Assembly: GCA_028751875.1 (NCBI GenBank)
Contig: CM054145.1
Location: forward strand, 10,543,740 to 10,607,739
Length of the DNA: 64,000 nucleotides
DNA from: Rapana venosa
Lineage: Eukaryota > Mollusca > Gastropoda > Neogastropoda > Muricidae
Direction of reading: 5' to 3'
In this document: positions 35,047 to 48,410 of the stretch, in pieces
How positions within the stretch are numbered: the stretch's first letter is position 1
Layout: every line of letters begins with the position of its first letter
The notes under the pieces: model-generated
Databases searched by the model: none
The model's input: only the letters and a program-made list of their open reading frames with translations
What the model was told of the DNA's origin: nothing
Translations under genes and position numbers: made by a program

Positions 35047-36551
35047 TAGTAGTAGAGGTAGTAGCAGGGGCAGGGTTGTAGTAGGGGTATGAGTAGTAGG
35101 GGTAATAGTAGGAGTAGTAGCAGGGGTAGTAGTAGGGGTAATAGGGTATGAGTAGTATTAAGAGTAGGGGTAGTAGTAGAAGTAGGGGTAATTATACTAC
35201 GAGTAGGAGTAGTAGCAGTAGGGATAGTAGTAGAAGGAGGGGTTGAAGTAGGAGCAGTAGTAGGAGTAGGGGTTGTACTAAGTGTAGTAGTAGGGGTAGG
35301 AGTAGTAGTAGTAGTAGGGGTAGTACTAAGGGTAATCGTAGGGGTAATTGTAAGAGTAGGAGTAGTATCGGTGGTAGGGGATGTAGTAGGGGTAGTAGCA
35401 TGGGTAATAAGTGTAAAAGTAGGGGTAGCAGTACTATGAGTAGTAATAGGGGTAAAAGTTGGGGTAATATTAGGGGTAGTACAAGGAGTAGAGTAGAAGC
35501 AGTAGGTGTACTAGTAGGGGTTGTAGTAAGGGTAGTAGTTAGGGATTGTAGCAGGAGAAGTAGTAGGTGTAGGAGTAGTATTAAGAGTAGTTGTAGGGGT
35601 AGTAGTAGGAGTAGACGTATGGGTAGTAGGAGTAGAGGTAGTAGTAGGGGGAGTAGGAGTAGCAGTAAGAATAGCACTTAAGGTAATCGTAGGAGTAGGG
35701 GAAGTATTAGGGGTAATAGTAGCGTAAGAGTAGGGATCGAAGTAGTAGAAAGAGTAGCACTAGGGGTAGCTGTGGGAGTAGGATAGTAGTTGTAATAATA
35801 GGGGTAGGAGAAGGGGTAGCAGTAGGAGAAGTAGGAGGGGAAATATTGTAATAGTGAGGGTAGTACGGGAAGTAGTAGGGATAATAGTAGATGTAATAGT
35901 AGGTGCAATACTAGCTGTGGTAGTAAGGGTAGGAGAGGAAGTGATAGGGATACTACTACGAGTAGTGGTAGAAGTAGTAGTAGTAGTGGTAGTGGTAGTA
36001 GGGGTACTAGTGGGAGGAGTAGCAGTAGTATGGGTAGTAGAAGGGGTAGAAGTAGGGGTAGTGGTAGGGGTAGTAGTAGGAGGAGTAGTAATAGGGGTTG
36101 TGGTAGGAGTAAGGGTAAGGTAGAAGCAGGGGTAGGTGTAGGAATCGTAGTAAAAGTAGTATTAGTACGGGCAGTAGAAGTGGCAGGAGTAGTGGTAGTA
36201 GGAGTAGTAGGTGTAATCGTAAGAGTAGGGGAAGTAGTAGGAGTAGGGACAGTACTAAGGGTCGGAGAAGTAGCAGTAGCGGAGGTAATTGTAGGGGTAG
36301 GCGGGGTAGGAGTAGGGGTAATAGTAGGAGTAGAATGGGTAGTAGGAGTAGTAGTATGGGTACTAACAAGAGTAGGAATATTTACTAGGCGTAGTAGTAG
36401 GGGTTGAAGTAGGAGCAGTAGGGGTTTGTAGGGGTATTAGTAGGAGTAGTAATAAGGGTAATAGTAGGGGTAGTAGTAGAGGTAGTAGCAGGGGCAGGGT
36501 TGTAGTAAGGGTATGAGTAGTAGCAGGGGTAGTAGTAGGGGTAATAGGGGT

Positions 36552-36591
36552 GAGTAGTATTAAGGGTACCTTAATACCCTTAATACTACTC
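36552..36591. repeat. Perfect 17-bp hairpin
   Basis: GAGTAGTATTAAGGGTA (36,552-36,568) and its exact reverse complement (36,575-36,591) surround a 6-base loop CCTTAA. Weaker pairing continues outward for about 15 bases. Confidence 0.9.
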
Positions 36592-37264
36592 ATACTCTAT
36601 TACCCCTCAAAGTAGCAGTAGAAGTAGGGTAGGAGTAGAAATTCTACTGCTAGAAGGGATAGGATTAGGGAGTCACAGTAAGTGTAGTAGTAGGGGTAGG
36701 AGTAAACTTAGGAGTAGTAGCAGGAGTAGTAGAAAGGGTAGTAATACGGGTAGTAGTAGGAGTAGGGGTAATAGTAAGAGTAGTACTAAGGGTAATCGTA
36801 GGGGCAATAGTAGGAGTAGTAGTAAGAGTAGTAGTGGTGGTAGCAGTAGGGGAAGTAGGATGTGTAGTAATAGGAGGTGTAGTAGTAGTGGTAGTAGTAG
36901 GGGTAGGAGTACTACGAGGGGTAGTAGTAGGGGTAATAATGGGGATAGTAGTAAGGGTAATAGTACAGGTAGGGGTTGGAGTAGTAGAAAGAGTAGTGGT
37001 AGGGTTAATCGTAGGGGTAGATGTAGGAGTAGCAGTAGTATTAGGAGTAGTAGTAGGGGCAATAGTAGGAGTAGTAGAAGAAAGAGTAGTACTAGGGGTA
37101 ATTGTAGAAGTAGTAGCAGGGATAGTATTAGTAGGGGTAATAATAGGGGTAGGAGTAGAAATCAAGATAATCGTAGTGGTAAGAGTAGGGGTAGGAGTAG
37201 TACTTAGAGTCGTACTAGGGGTAGTACTTAGAGTCGTACTAGGGGTACTGGTAAGGTAGTAGTA

Positions 37265-37313
37265 GGGGTAGTAGTAGTAGGGGTAGTAGTAGTAGGGGTA
37301 GTAGTAGTAGGGG
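37265..37313 (+). repeat. Four GGGG runs spaced 15 bases apart
   Basis: GGGG at 37,265, 37,280, 37,295 and 37,310 with identical 11-base TAGTAGTAGTA loops. It is the most regular quadruplex-compatible arrangement I noticed. Confidence 0.8.
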
Positions 37314-37577
37314 AAGTAGTAGTGGTAGGAGTACTAGAAGGGGTAGGTTACTAGCAGGGGTAGTAGTAGGGGTAGGGTAGTAGTCGTTGTACTAGTAGGG
37401 GTAGAAGTACGGGTAGTAATAGAGTAGTAGGAGGGAATGTAGTAGGATAATGCTATAGTAGTAGGGGAGATGGTAGGGGTAATAGTAGGGATAGTAGTAG
37501 GAATAGTAATAGTAGAGGAAATAATAGGGGTACCAGTAGAGGTAGGAATAGGGGTAGAAGAAGTAGTAAGGGTAGGA

Positions 37578-37610
37578 GTAGTAGTAGGGGTAGGAGTGCC
37601 CTACTACTAC
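37578..37610. repeat. Hairpin at inversion axis 2
   Basis: GTAGTAGTAGGG (37,578-37,589) pairs with CCCTACTACTAC (37,599-37,610) around GTAGGAGTG. It is the same core as at axis 1, and again the switch is from inverted to forward. Confidence 0.85.
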
Positions 37611-37763
37611 TAATCATACCCCTACTACTACTCTTACTCAGACCCCTACTACTACCCCTTCTACTACCTCTATTACCCCTACTACTACCTCTATTACTAC
37701 CCCTACTATTAGCCCTACTACTTCCCCTACTAACCATACTATTACCCTAATACTCCCATACTA

Positions 37764-40713
37764 CTACTCCATTGCTACCCATGCTTCTACCCCTACTAGT
37801 ACAACTACCACTATCCTACTCCTACGAATACTCCTGCTAGTAACCTACCCTTCTAGTACTCCTACCACTACTACTATCCCCACTATTACCCAGCTACTAC
37901 TCCTACTACTACCCCTACTACTACTACCTGTACCATTACCCCTAGTACTACTCTTAGTACTACTTCTACCCCAACTCTTACCCCTACGATTACCCCTACG
38001 ATTACCCCTATTACTACCCCTGCTACCACCTACGATTACCCCTAGTACTACTCTTTCTACTTCTACTATTGCCCCTACTACTACTACTCTGTTACTACTC
38101 CCACTACTCCTACAACTACCCCTACGATTACCCCTACCACTACTCTTACTACTACTCCAACCCCTACTATTACCTGTACTATTACCCTTACTACTATCCC
38201 TGTTATTACCCCTACTACTACCCCTCGTAGTACTCCTACCCCTACTACTACACCTATTACTACACATACTATTTCCTCTACTGCTACTACTACAACTACT
38301 CTTACTACTCCTCCTACTATTACCCCTCGATTACCCTTAGTACTACTCTTACTACTACCCCTACTATTACCCGTATTACTACTCCTTCTACTACCCCTGC
38401 TACTACTCCTACTGTTACTCCTACCCTATCTACTACACTTACTGCAACTCTCTATTCCTAACCCTACTACTAGAACTTCTACTCCTACCCTACTTCTACT
38501 CCTACTTTGACTATTACCCCTACTACTTCTCTTACTACTGCACCTAGTAATACTCCTACTCTTATTAGTACCCATACTCCTCCTCCTACCCATTCTACTC
38601 CTACCCCTACTCTTAACTACTCCTACCCCTACTATTACCTCTGCCTCTGCTACTACTCCTACACCTAGTACTGTCCCTACTCCTACAACTTCCCCTACTA
38701 GTCCTCCTACTCTTACGATTACCCTTACTACCACTACTCCTGCCAGCACTAATACTACTTTTACTACTACTACTTTTACTACTACTACTCCTACACCTAC
38801 CCCTGCTACTACCTTACCCCTACTCTACCACTACCCCTATTACTACTACCCTAGTATTACCCCTCCCCCTCTACTACCCATACTATTACTCCCCCTCCTA
38901 CTACAACTCCTACTGCCACTACTCCTCCTCCTCCTACTAGTATCTCTCTCACTTCCACTCCTACCCCTACTACTACTATTACCCCAACTACTTCCCGTAC
39001 TACTACCCTCATTATTACCATATTTCCCCCTCCTACTTCTACTACTACCCCTACTATTATAACAACTACTAGCCTACTCCTACAGGTACCCGTAGTGCTA
39101 CTCTTTTTACTACTTTGATCCCTACTCTTACTCTACTATTACCCCTTATACTTCCCCTACTACTACTCCTACGATTACCCCAAGTGCTATACTTACTGCT
39201 ACTCCTACTCCCCCTGCTACTTACTCTACTCCTACTACCCATACTTCTACTCCTACAACTACTCTTAATACTACTTCCCCTACTACAACCCCTAACTACT
39301 ACCCTTACTACAACCCCTACTAGCACACCTACTACTACTGTTATCCTTGTAATACCCCTACTTTAATCCCCACTACTCCTCCTCATAGTACTCCTACCCC
39401 TAGTACTACACCTACTTTTACCCTAATACCCATGCTACTACTACTTTCCCATCTACTTCCCCTACTATACTACCACCACTCCTACTTCTGCAATCGCCCC
39501 TACGATTACCCTTAGTACTCCTCCTACTTCTCCTACCCCTACCCTTAGTACAACCTCTACTCCTACTACTGCTCCTACTTCAACCCCTACTTCTACTACT
39601 ATCCCTACTGCTACTACTCCTTCTCGTAGCATTACTATTACCCCTACTACTATTCCTACTAATCTTAATACTACCCCTACTTCTACCTCTGCTACACCTC
39701 CTACTATTACCCCATCTCCTACCACTACTACTACCACTAACCTTTACTACTATCCCTACTATTACCCTTATTACTACTCCTACTTATACCCCTATTTCTA
39801 CCCGTACTATTACCCCTGCTCTAACCCCAACTCCTACTATCCCTACCACTACTGCATCGCCTACTATAACCCATACCCCTACTCCCCCTACCTCTATTCG
39901 TACTCCTGCGCCTACCCCTACTCCTCCTGCCCCTACTTCTCGATATGCCCATACTCCTACTACTACTCCTTTCTCTGCTCCTACTCCTACTCTACTTCTA
40001 CCCTACTGCCAATAATACTTCCCCTACTATTACCCAAACTACCACCCCTCCTCCTCCTCCTACCCCTACTATTACCCATACTCCTACTCCTAATACTACC
40101 CCAACTACTACCTGTACTCCTACCCTACTCCTAATCCCCCTAATACTACCCCTATTGCTACCCCTTTGACTACTTCTACTACTCCTAGAGCTACTCCTAC
40201 TACTGCCCTTACTGGTACTACTACCACTCCTACCCCTACTACTGCGCCTACTGGTACTACTACTACTTCTATTACTACTACTTCTACTACTACTAGTTTT
40301 GCTACTATTCCTACCCCTACTACTACTACAACCCATACATAAATAAATGAAATAAATACTACCAATAGAACCTCTCCTACTACTGCACCTACTCCTACTA
40401 CCCATACTCCTCCTCCTACTACTCTAACACCTACTACTACTCCTACCCCGTCTACTACTCTTAGATCCCTACTACTATCATTACTACTACTCCTACTCAG
40501 ACTCCCACCCCTTCTACTACTCACACTCCTCCTCCTACTCCCCCTTCCTCCTACTCCCCCTTCTACTACCTGTACTATTACCACCACTACTAGTCCTACC
40601 CCTATTCCTACCTCTACTGTTACCTCTATTACTACCTCTACTATTACTATTCCTACTATTACCCCTACTACCTCCCCTACTACTCCCCATACTATTACCC
40701 TCTTGCTCGCTCC
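37764..40713 (+). repeat. Higher-order satellite unit 1
   Basis: Complete marker set: T 37,764, V about 37,840, G 38,468, C 39,008, S 39,115, D 39,936, M 40,338. Length about 2.95 kb. It serves as the reference unit. Confidence 0.85.
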
Positions 40714-41430
40714 TACTACTCCATTGCTACCCATACTTCTACCCCTACTGGTACAACTACCACCCCAGCTACTATTCCTACTACTTCCCCTACTACTACT
40801 ACTACTACCCCTACTACTACATGTACCATTACCCCTAGCACTACCCTTAGTACTACTCTTACCCCTATTCTTACCCCTATTACTACTCCTACTCCTACTA
40901 TTCCACCTATTATTATCCATGCTACTACTCCTACGATTACCCCTACTTACTACTTTTTACTCTTTCTACTACTACTCCTTCTGTTTCCCATACTACTACT
41001 CCTAATACTACTGCTACTCCTACAACTTCCCCTACGATCACCCCTACCACTACTCTTACTACTACTCCAACCCCTAATACCTGTACTATTACCCCCACTA
41101 TTACCCCCACTACTACTCCTCGCAGTACTACTATACATACTACTTCCCCTACTACTACTCTTACTCCTACTATTACCCCTATGATTATCGTTAGTACTAA
41201 TCTTACTATTACCCCTACGATTACCGTTACTCTTACTACTACCTTAACTATTACCCGTATTACTACCCCTTCTACTACCCCTGCTACTACTCCTACTGTT
41301 GCTCCCAGTCCTACTACTACGACTCCCTACTCCTACTCCTATCCCTACTGCTAGAATTTCTACTTCTACCCTACTTCTACTCCTACCCTTACTATTACCC
41401 CTACTACTAATACTCCTACTCTTACTACTA

Positions 41431-41600
41431 CCCATACTCCTCCTCCTACTACCCATACTCCTCCTACTACTACCCATACTCCTCCTACTACTACCCATAC
41501 TCCTCCTCCTACTACCCATACTCCTCCTACTACTACCCATACTCCTCCTACTACTACCCATACTCCTCCTCCTACTACCCATACTCCTCCTACTACTACC
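41431..41600 (+). repeat. 21-bp minisatellite with 63-bp super-period
   Basis: Eight copies of CCCATACTCCTCC plus TACTACTA or TCCTACTA. Unit variants alternate in a three-unit pattern, giving a 63-base period. Confidence 0.85.
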
Positions 41601-41745
41601 CCTACAACTACTCCTTCCCATTCTACTGCCCCTACTACTCCTACAACTACTCTTTCCCATTCTACTGCCCCTACTACTACCCTACTGCTACTCCTACCCC
41701 AATGACTACCATATACTTACTACTCCCCCGACTCCTACCACTGCT

Positions 41746-42008
41746 ACTACCTTACCCTACTTCTACCACTACCCCTGCTACTACCTTACCCTACTCCTAC
41801 CACTACCACTGCTACTACCTTACCCTACTACCACTACCCCTGCTACTACCTTACCCTACTCCTACCACTACCCCAGATACTACCTTACCCTACTCCTACC
41901 ACTACCCCTGCTACTACCTTACCCTACTCCTACCACTACCCCTGCTACTACCTTACCCTACTCCTACCACTACCCCTGCTACTACCTTACCCTACTCCTA
42001 CCACTACC
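41746..42008 (+). repeat. 34-bp minisatellite, about eight copies
   Basis: CCTTACCCT recurs at 41,750, 41,784, 41,818, 41,849, 41,883, 41,917, 41,951 and 41,985, mostly 34 bases apart, with near-identical intervening sequence. Confidence 0.88.
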
Positions 42009-42244
42009 CCTATTAATTACTACTTCCCCTAAAATTACCCCTACTCCTAACCCTTCTACTACACATATTGCTACTACTCCTCATACCCCTACTAGTATCT
42101 CTCTCACTTATACTCCTATCCCTACTACAACATATAGTACTACTATATTACAGCTACTATTACCCCTACTACTTCCATACAACTACTCTTAATACTACTC
42201 TTACCACTTCCTTTATTACAACGCCTACTAGTACTCTAATAATA

Positions 42245-42280
<36 letters not shown>

Positions 42281-42801
42281 CCTACTAATACTACCCTCCC
42301 TGTTACCCCTACACTTACCCTTACTTCTACCTTACTCCTACTATAACTACTAGGTCTACTACTAACCCTATTCCCCATCCAAATACTACCCCTACTCCTC
42401 CTACTACTTTACCTACTCCTACTCCTACCTCTACTACTACTACTACTACCGCTGTCAATAGTCCTACTAATTCCCCTACTACTACCGTTACTCCTCCTAG
42501 TACTCCTACTACAATCTCTACTACTACCCTTACTCCTCCTGCTCCCATTACTACCCTAGTCCTACACTTACTCCTATTACTACCCCTGCTCCAATTCCTA
42601 CTACTATCCCCGTTACTGTCCCTACTCCTGCTACTACCCATACGATTACCTCTGCTACTACTCCTTCTACCCCACATTACTACTCCTACCCCTACTCCCC
42701 ATACCCCTATTCCAACACCTCCTACTACCCTTACTAATACCCCTACTACTACTACTACCATATTCTTACCCTTACTACTAATCCTACTACTACTACTATT
42801 G

Positions 42802-42838
<37 letters not shown>

Positions 42839-44611
42839 CCCTACACAAACCCTTACTCCTAGTCCGACTATTACACCTACCTCTATTCCTACGACTACCC
42901 CTACCAATAAGCCTACCCCGATCACTACTCCTACTTGTACCACTACCCCTACTACTACTCCTACCCCTACTACTTCACCTACTACTACCCTTCTACTACC
43001 AATACTATGACCCCTACTATTCGCCCTATTATTACCCCTACTACTACCACTATTTCTCCTACAACTACCCGCATTACTATCCCTATTAGTACACCTACTA
43101 TTACCCTACTCCTTCTAATGCCCCTACTATTACCCTACTACTACCCCATCTAGTACTCTTACCCCTTTTACTACCAGGTTTTTTTACCCCTTCTACTACC
43201 CCTATTACTACACCTACTTCTATCACCACTACTTCTATTACCCCTACTACTACCTCTACGATTACCCCTACGATTACCCCAAATACTACTATTACTACTA
43301 CTACTATCCCTACTCCTACCCCTACGATTACCCCTAATACTACTATTGCTACACCTCCTACCCCTACTACTACCCTTACTACTACTACTGCTACCCCTAC
43401 TTCTATCCCTACTGCTACTACTCCTACTATTACCCATAGTACTACCCCTATGATTACCCCTACTACTACTACTCTTGCTCCTACACCTACCCGTACTCCT
43501 ACCCCTACTACTACTACTACTACTACAACCCCTGCTACTGTTCCTACTCCTGCTACGACCCATACGATTACCCCTGCTACTACCCCTAGAACTACTCCTA
43601 CTACTGCCCCTACTGGTACTACTACTCCTCATACCTCTACTACTGCCCCTACTGGTACTACCTTCTACTTCTACTACTATTGATACTACTCCTACCCCTA
43701 CTACATCCCATACATAAATAAATGAAATAAATACTACCCCTAGAACTATTCCTACTCCCACTACTGGTACTCTTACTCCTCCTACTTCTGCCCCTACTGG
43801 TACTACTACTACTACTCCTTTCTTCTGCTCCTACTCAGACTCTTACTACTACTACTACTGCTACTATCCACTCTATTCCTACCCCTATGCCTACCCTCCT
43901 CCTGCGCCTACCCCATCTCCTCCAGCCTCTACTTCTCGATATCTCCCTACTCCTCCTACTAGTACCCCTCTTCCTCCTACTTCTCCTACTCCTACTCTAC
44001 TTCTACCCCTAATACCAATACTACTTCCACTACCACTATCCCTACTCCCACCCTACTCCTCCTACCCCTACCCCTAATACTACCCTACTCCTCCTACTCC
44101 CACTATTCCCACCCCTTCTACTACTTCTGCTACTGCCCCTACTGCTACTCCCAACCCTACTACTGCCCCTACTTCTACTACTACTTACTACCACTACTAC
44201 TCCTACTCCTACTACTACTTACTACCACTACTACTCCTACTCCTACTACTACTACGACGACGACGACCACTTCTACTACTACTACTTTTGTTACTACTCC
44301 TACCCCTACTACAACCCATACATAAATAAATGAAATAATTACTACCCCTAGAACTACTCCTACTTCTGGCTATACTGGTACTACTACTCCTCATCCTCCT
44401 ACTCTAACACTTATTGCTACTCATACCCCTTCTACTACTCTTACTCAGACCCCTTCTACTACCTATACTATTACCCCTATCCCTACTTCTACCCCTACGG
44501 TTACCCCTCAAAATACTACCTCTACTATTACTATTCCTACTACTATCCCTACTATTACCCTTACTACCTCCCCTACTACTACCCATACTATTACCCTAAT
44601 ACTCCCTCCTA

Positions 44612-47600
44612 CTACTCCATTGCTACCCATACTTCTACCCCTACTAAAACATTTACTACTACCCTACTCCTACCCCTACTTACACTGCTAGTAACCTACC
44701 CCTTCTAGTACTTCTACCACTACTACTACCCCTACTTTTACCCTAACTACAACCCCAGCTACTATTCCTACTATTTCTTCTTCTACTACTACTATCCCTT
44801 CTACTACCTGTACCATTAACCCTAGTACTACTCTTAGTACTACTCCTACCACTACAATTACCCCTATTACTGCTCATACCGCTGCTACAACCCCTGCTAC
44901 TACTCCTACGATTACCCCTAGCACTACTCTTTCTACTACCACTCATACTATTGCCCCTACTAGTACTCCTACTACATTTGCTACTACTCCTACAACTACA
45001 CCTACGATTACCGCTACCACTACTCTTACTACTACTCCAACCCCTACTATTACCTGTACTATTACCCCTACTACTACCCCTAGTAGTACTCCTACCCCTA
45101 CTACTAGACCTATTACTACACATTCTACTTCCCCTACTACTACCACCACTACTACCTGTACTACTACCTGTACCATTACCCCTAGTACTAGTCTTAGTAC
45201 TACTCCTACCCCTACGATTACCCCTTTTACTACTCCTACCCCTACTATTACCCCTACTACTACCACCCCTGCTACTACTCCTATGATTACTCCTAGTACT
45301 ACTCTTTCTACTACTACTACTATTGCCCCTACTACTACTCCTACTACTTCTGCTACTCCTCCTAATACTACTGCTACTCATACAACTACCCCTACGATTA
45401 CCACTACTCTTACCGCTACTCTAACAAATATTTTATCCCTACTATTACCCCTACTACTACCCCTCACAGTACTCCTATCCCCACTACTACACCTCCTATT
45501 ACTACACATAGTACTTCCCCTACTACTAGCACCACTACTACTCTTACTCCTACTAATACTCCTCCTACTATTACCACAACGATTATTCTTAGTACTACTC
45601 TTACTACTACCCCTACTATTACCCTATTAATACCCCTTCTACTACCCCTGCTTCTACCCCTACTACTCCTACTGTTACTCCTACCCCTACTACTACACTT
45701 ACTACTACCCGTATTAATACCCATTCTACTACCCCTGCTACTACCCCTACTGCTACTCCCCCTACTACTACACTTACTACGACTTTCTACTCCTACTACT
45801 ATCCCTATTGCTAGAAGTTCTACTCCTACCCTACCTCTACTCCTACTACTGCCCTACTTGTACTCCTACTACTACCCTTACTATTACCCCTACTACTACG
45901 CCTACTAATACTCCTACTACTACCCATAACACACCTCCTCCTACTACCCATACTCATCCTACCAATACTACTACTCCTACACCTACTATTACACCTACTA
46001 CTACCTCTGCTACTACTCCTACCCGTAGTATTGTCCCTACTCCTACTACTTCCCCTACTACTACCCCTAGTACTAGTCTTAGTACTACTACTACCCCTAC
46101 GATTACCCTTTTACTACTCCTACCCCTCCTACTATTACCACAACGATTATTCCTAGTACTACTCTTACTACCCCTACTATTACCCTATTAATACCCCTTT
46201 TACTACCCCTGCTACTAACCCTACTACTCCTACTGTTACTCCTACTACTGCCCTACTTGTACTCCTACTACTCATATGATTACCTATAGTACCACTACTC
46301 CTGCCCCTTCTACTACTACTACCACTCCTACCCCTACAATTTCCCTACTCCTACTACTCCCCCGACTCCTACCACTACCCCTGCTACTACTACCCCTGCT
46401 ACTACCTTACCCCTACTCTTACCCGTACTACTACACATATTATTCCAACTACTACCCCTTCTACTACTCCTAGTAGAATCTTTATCACTTCAACTCCTAC
46501 TCCTACACCTAGTACTACTACTAATATTACCCCTACTACTTCCCGTACTACTCCCCTCACTATCGCCATAATTCCCCCTCTTTTTCTCCTTCTGCTACCT
46601 CTACTATTACAATAACTACTATCCTACCCTTACTCCTACAGCTATCCCTAGTACTACTCTTTCTACCACTCTTACGTTACTATTACCCAAAATACTAACC
46701 CTAGGTTACCCCTAGTACTATTCTTACTGCTACTCCTACTCTCCCTACTACTACCTCTACTCCTTCTACTACCCATACTACTACTCCTACCACTACCCCT
46801 ACAACTACTCTTAATACTACTACTTCCCCATCTACTATCCTTAATACAACCTCTACTAGTACACCTACTACTACTCTACTCCGTGGACTACCCCTAATAT
46901 TACCCCTACTACTACCCCTCATAGTACTCCTACCCCTACTTTTACCCTTACGACTACCCATGCTACTACTCCTACCCCTACTACTTCCCCTACTACTACC
47001 ACCACTACTACTCCTACAATTACCCCTACGATTACCCTTTGTACTACCCCTACTACTACCCTTAGTACAACCCGTACTCCTACTACTGCTCCTACTTCAA
47101 CCCCTACTCCTACTACCATCCCTACTGCTACTCGTAACATTACTATTACCCCTTCGTTTACCCCTGGTACTACTCCTACAACTCAATACTACTACTATCC
47201 CTACTGCTACTACTCCTACTCGTAACATTACTTTTACCGCTACTTTTACCCATGGTACTACTCCTACCCCTACTACTACCCCTGCTACTACTCTTATCCC
47301 TACTGCTCATACCCCTACTACAACCCTACTCCTACCACTACCCCTACTACTCGTGTTTGTGTTCCTATCCCAACTCCTCCTACTATCCCTACCACTACTA
47401 CTACCCTACTGATACCCATACCTTTACTGCTACCCCTACTAACACCTCTACTCCTACCTCTTTTCCTACCTCTGCGCCTACCCCTACTCCTCCTGCCCCT
47501 ACTTCTCGATATCCCCTTACTCCTCCTCCTCTTACTTTCCCCACTCCTACTACTTCCCCTACTCCTTCCCCTACTACTACTCCTACTCTACTTGTACCCC

Positions 47601-48410
47601 TAATACCAATACTACTCTCTCTACTACTACTCTTACTACCACCCCTACCCCTACTATTACCCTACACCTACTTCTACCCCTACCCCTGCTACTACCTGTA
47701 CTCCTACCCCTATTCCTACCCTTTCTACTACTACCCCTAGAACTACTGCTACTACTGCCCCTACTGGTACTACTCCTCCTCTCCCTACTACTGCACCTAC
47801 TGGTACTACTACTACTGGTACTATTACTGGTACTACTACTACCACTACTACTACTACTACTACTTTTGCTACTCCTTCTACCTTACTCCTACCCTACTAC
47901 AACCCATACATAAATCAAGTAAATACTCCCCTAAAACTACTACAACTGCCCCTAGTGGTACTACTACTACTACTACTGCTGCTGCTACTGCGACGACGAC
48001 GACGACAACTACTTTTGCTTCTACTCCTACTACAACCAATACATAAATATATGAAATAAATACTACCCCTAGAACTACTCCTACTGCCCCTACTGGTACT
48101 CCTCCTCCTCCTTCTACTCTAATACCTACTACTCCTCCTACCCAGACCCTTAGTATAACCCATACTCCTACTACCCCTTCTACTACTACCCCTACTACTA
48201 CTCCTAGTCAGACCCCTACTACTCCTACTCAGACCCTTACTACTACCCCTACTCAGACCCCTACTCCCCCTTCTAGTACTACTGCGACTACTACTACTAC
48301 TACTACCCCTATTACTACCTCTACTATTACTATTTGTACTACTATCCCTACTGTTACCCCTATACCTCCCCTACTACTACCCACACAATTACCCTAACAC
48401 TCCCCTCCTA
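44612..48410 (+). repeat. Higher-order satellite unit 3
   Basis: T 44,612, V about 44,690, G 45,810, C 46,556, degenerate S near 46,660, D 47,502, M 47,909 and a duplicated M 48,042. Length about 3.8 kb. Confidence 0.83.

Larger units (their letters stand above)
35047..37590 (-). repeat. Inverted higher-order satellite segment
   Basis: Read on the minus strand the markers come as T (37,415), V (about 37,345), G (36,645), C (35,845), S (35,733), the same order as in forward units. It is interrupted by a small hairpin at 36,552-36,591 with a short forward piece after it. Confidence 0.85.
40714..44611 (+). repeat. Higher-order satellite unit 2, rearranged
   Basis: T 40,714, G 41,350, then two local minisatellite expansions instead of C and S. 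After that M 43,713, D 43,932 and a second M 44,321. An (AAT)n tract lies at 42,239-42,278. Marker V is missing after T. Confidence 0.8.

Noticed and set aside
33859..35049. 396-codon Thr/Pro-rich frame, mucin-like in look
   Set aside because: ACT/ACC/CCT triplets cannot form stops easily. Equivalent frames (Leu/Pro, Tyr, Val/Gly, Ser/Arg) are open on both strands throughout the satellite, with no signal peptide, cysteine pattern or conserved frame between units.
32940..37600. Terminal inverted repeats of a DNA transposon
   Set aside because: The arms are satellite sequence with several hairpin centres. There is no transposase frame and no target duplication at the outer ends.
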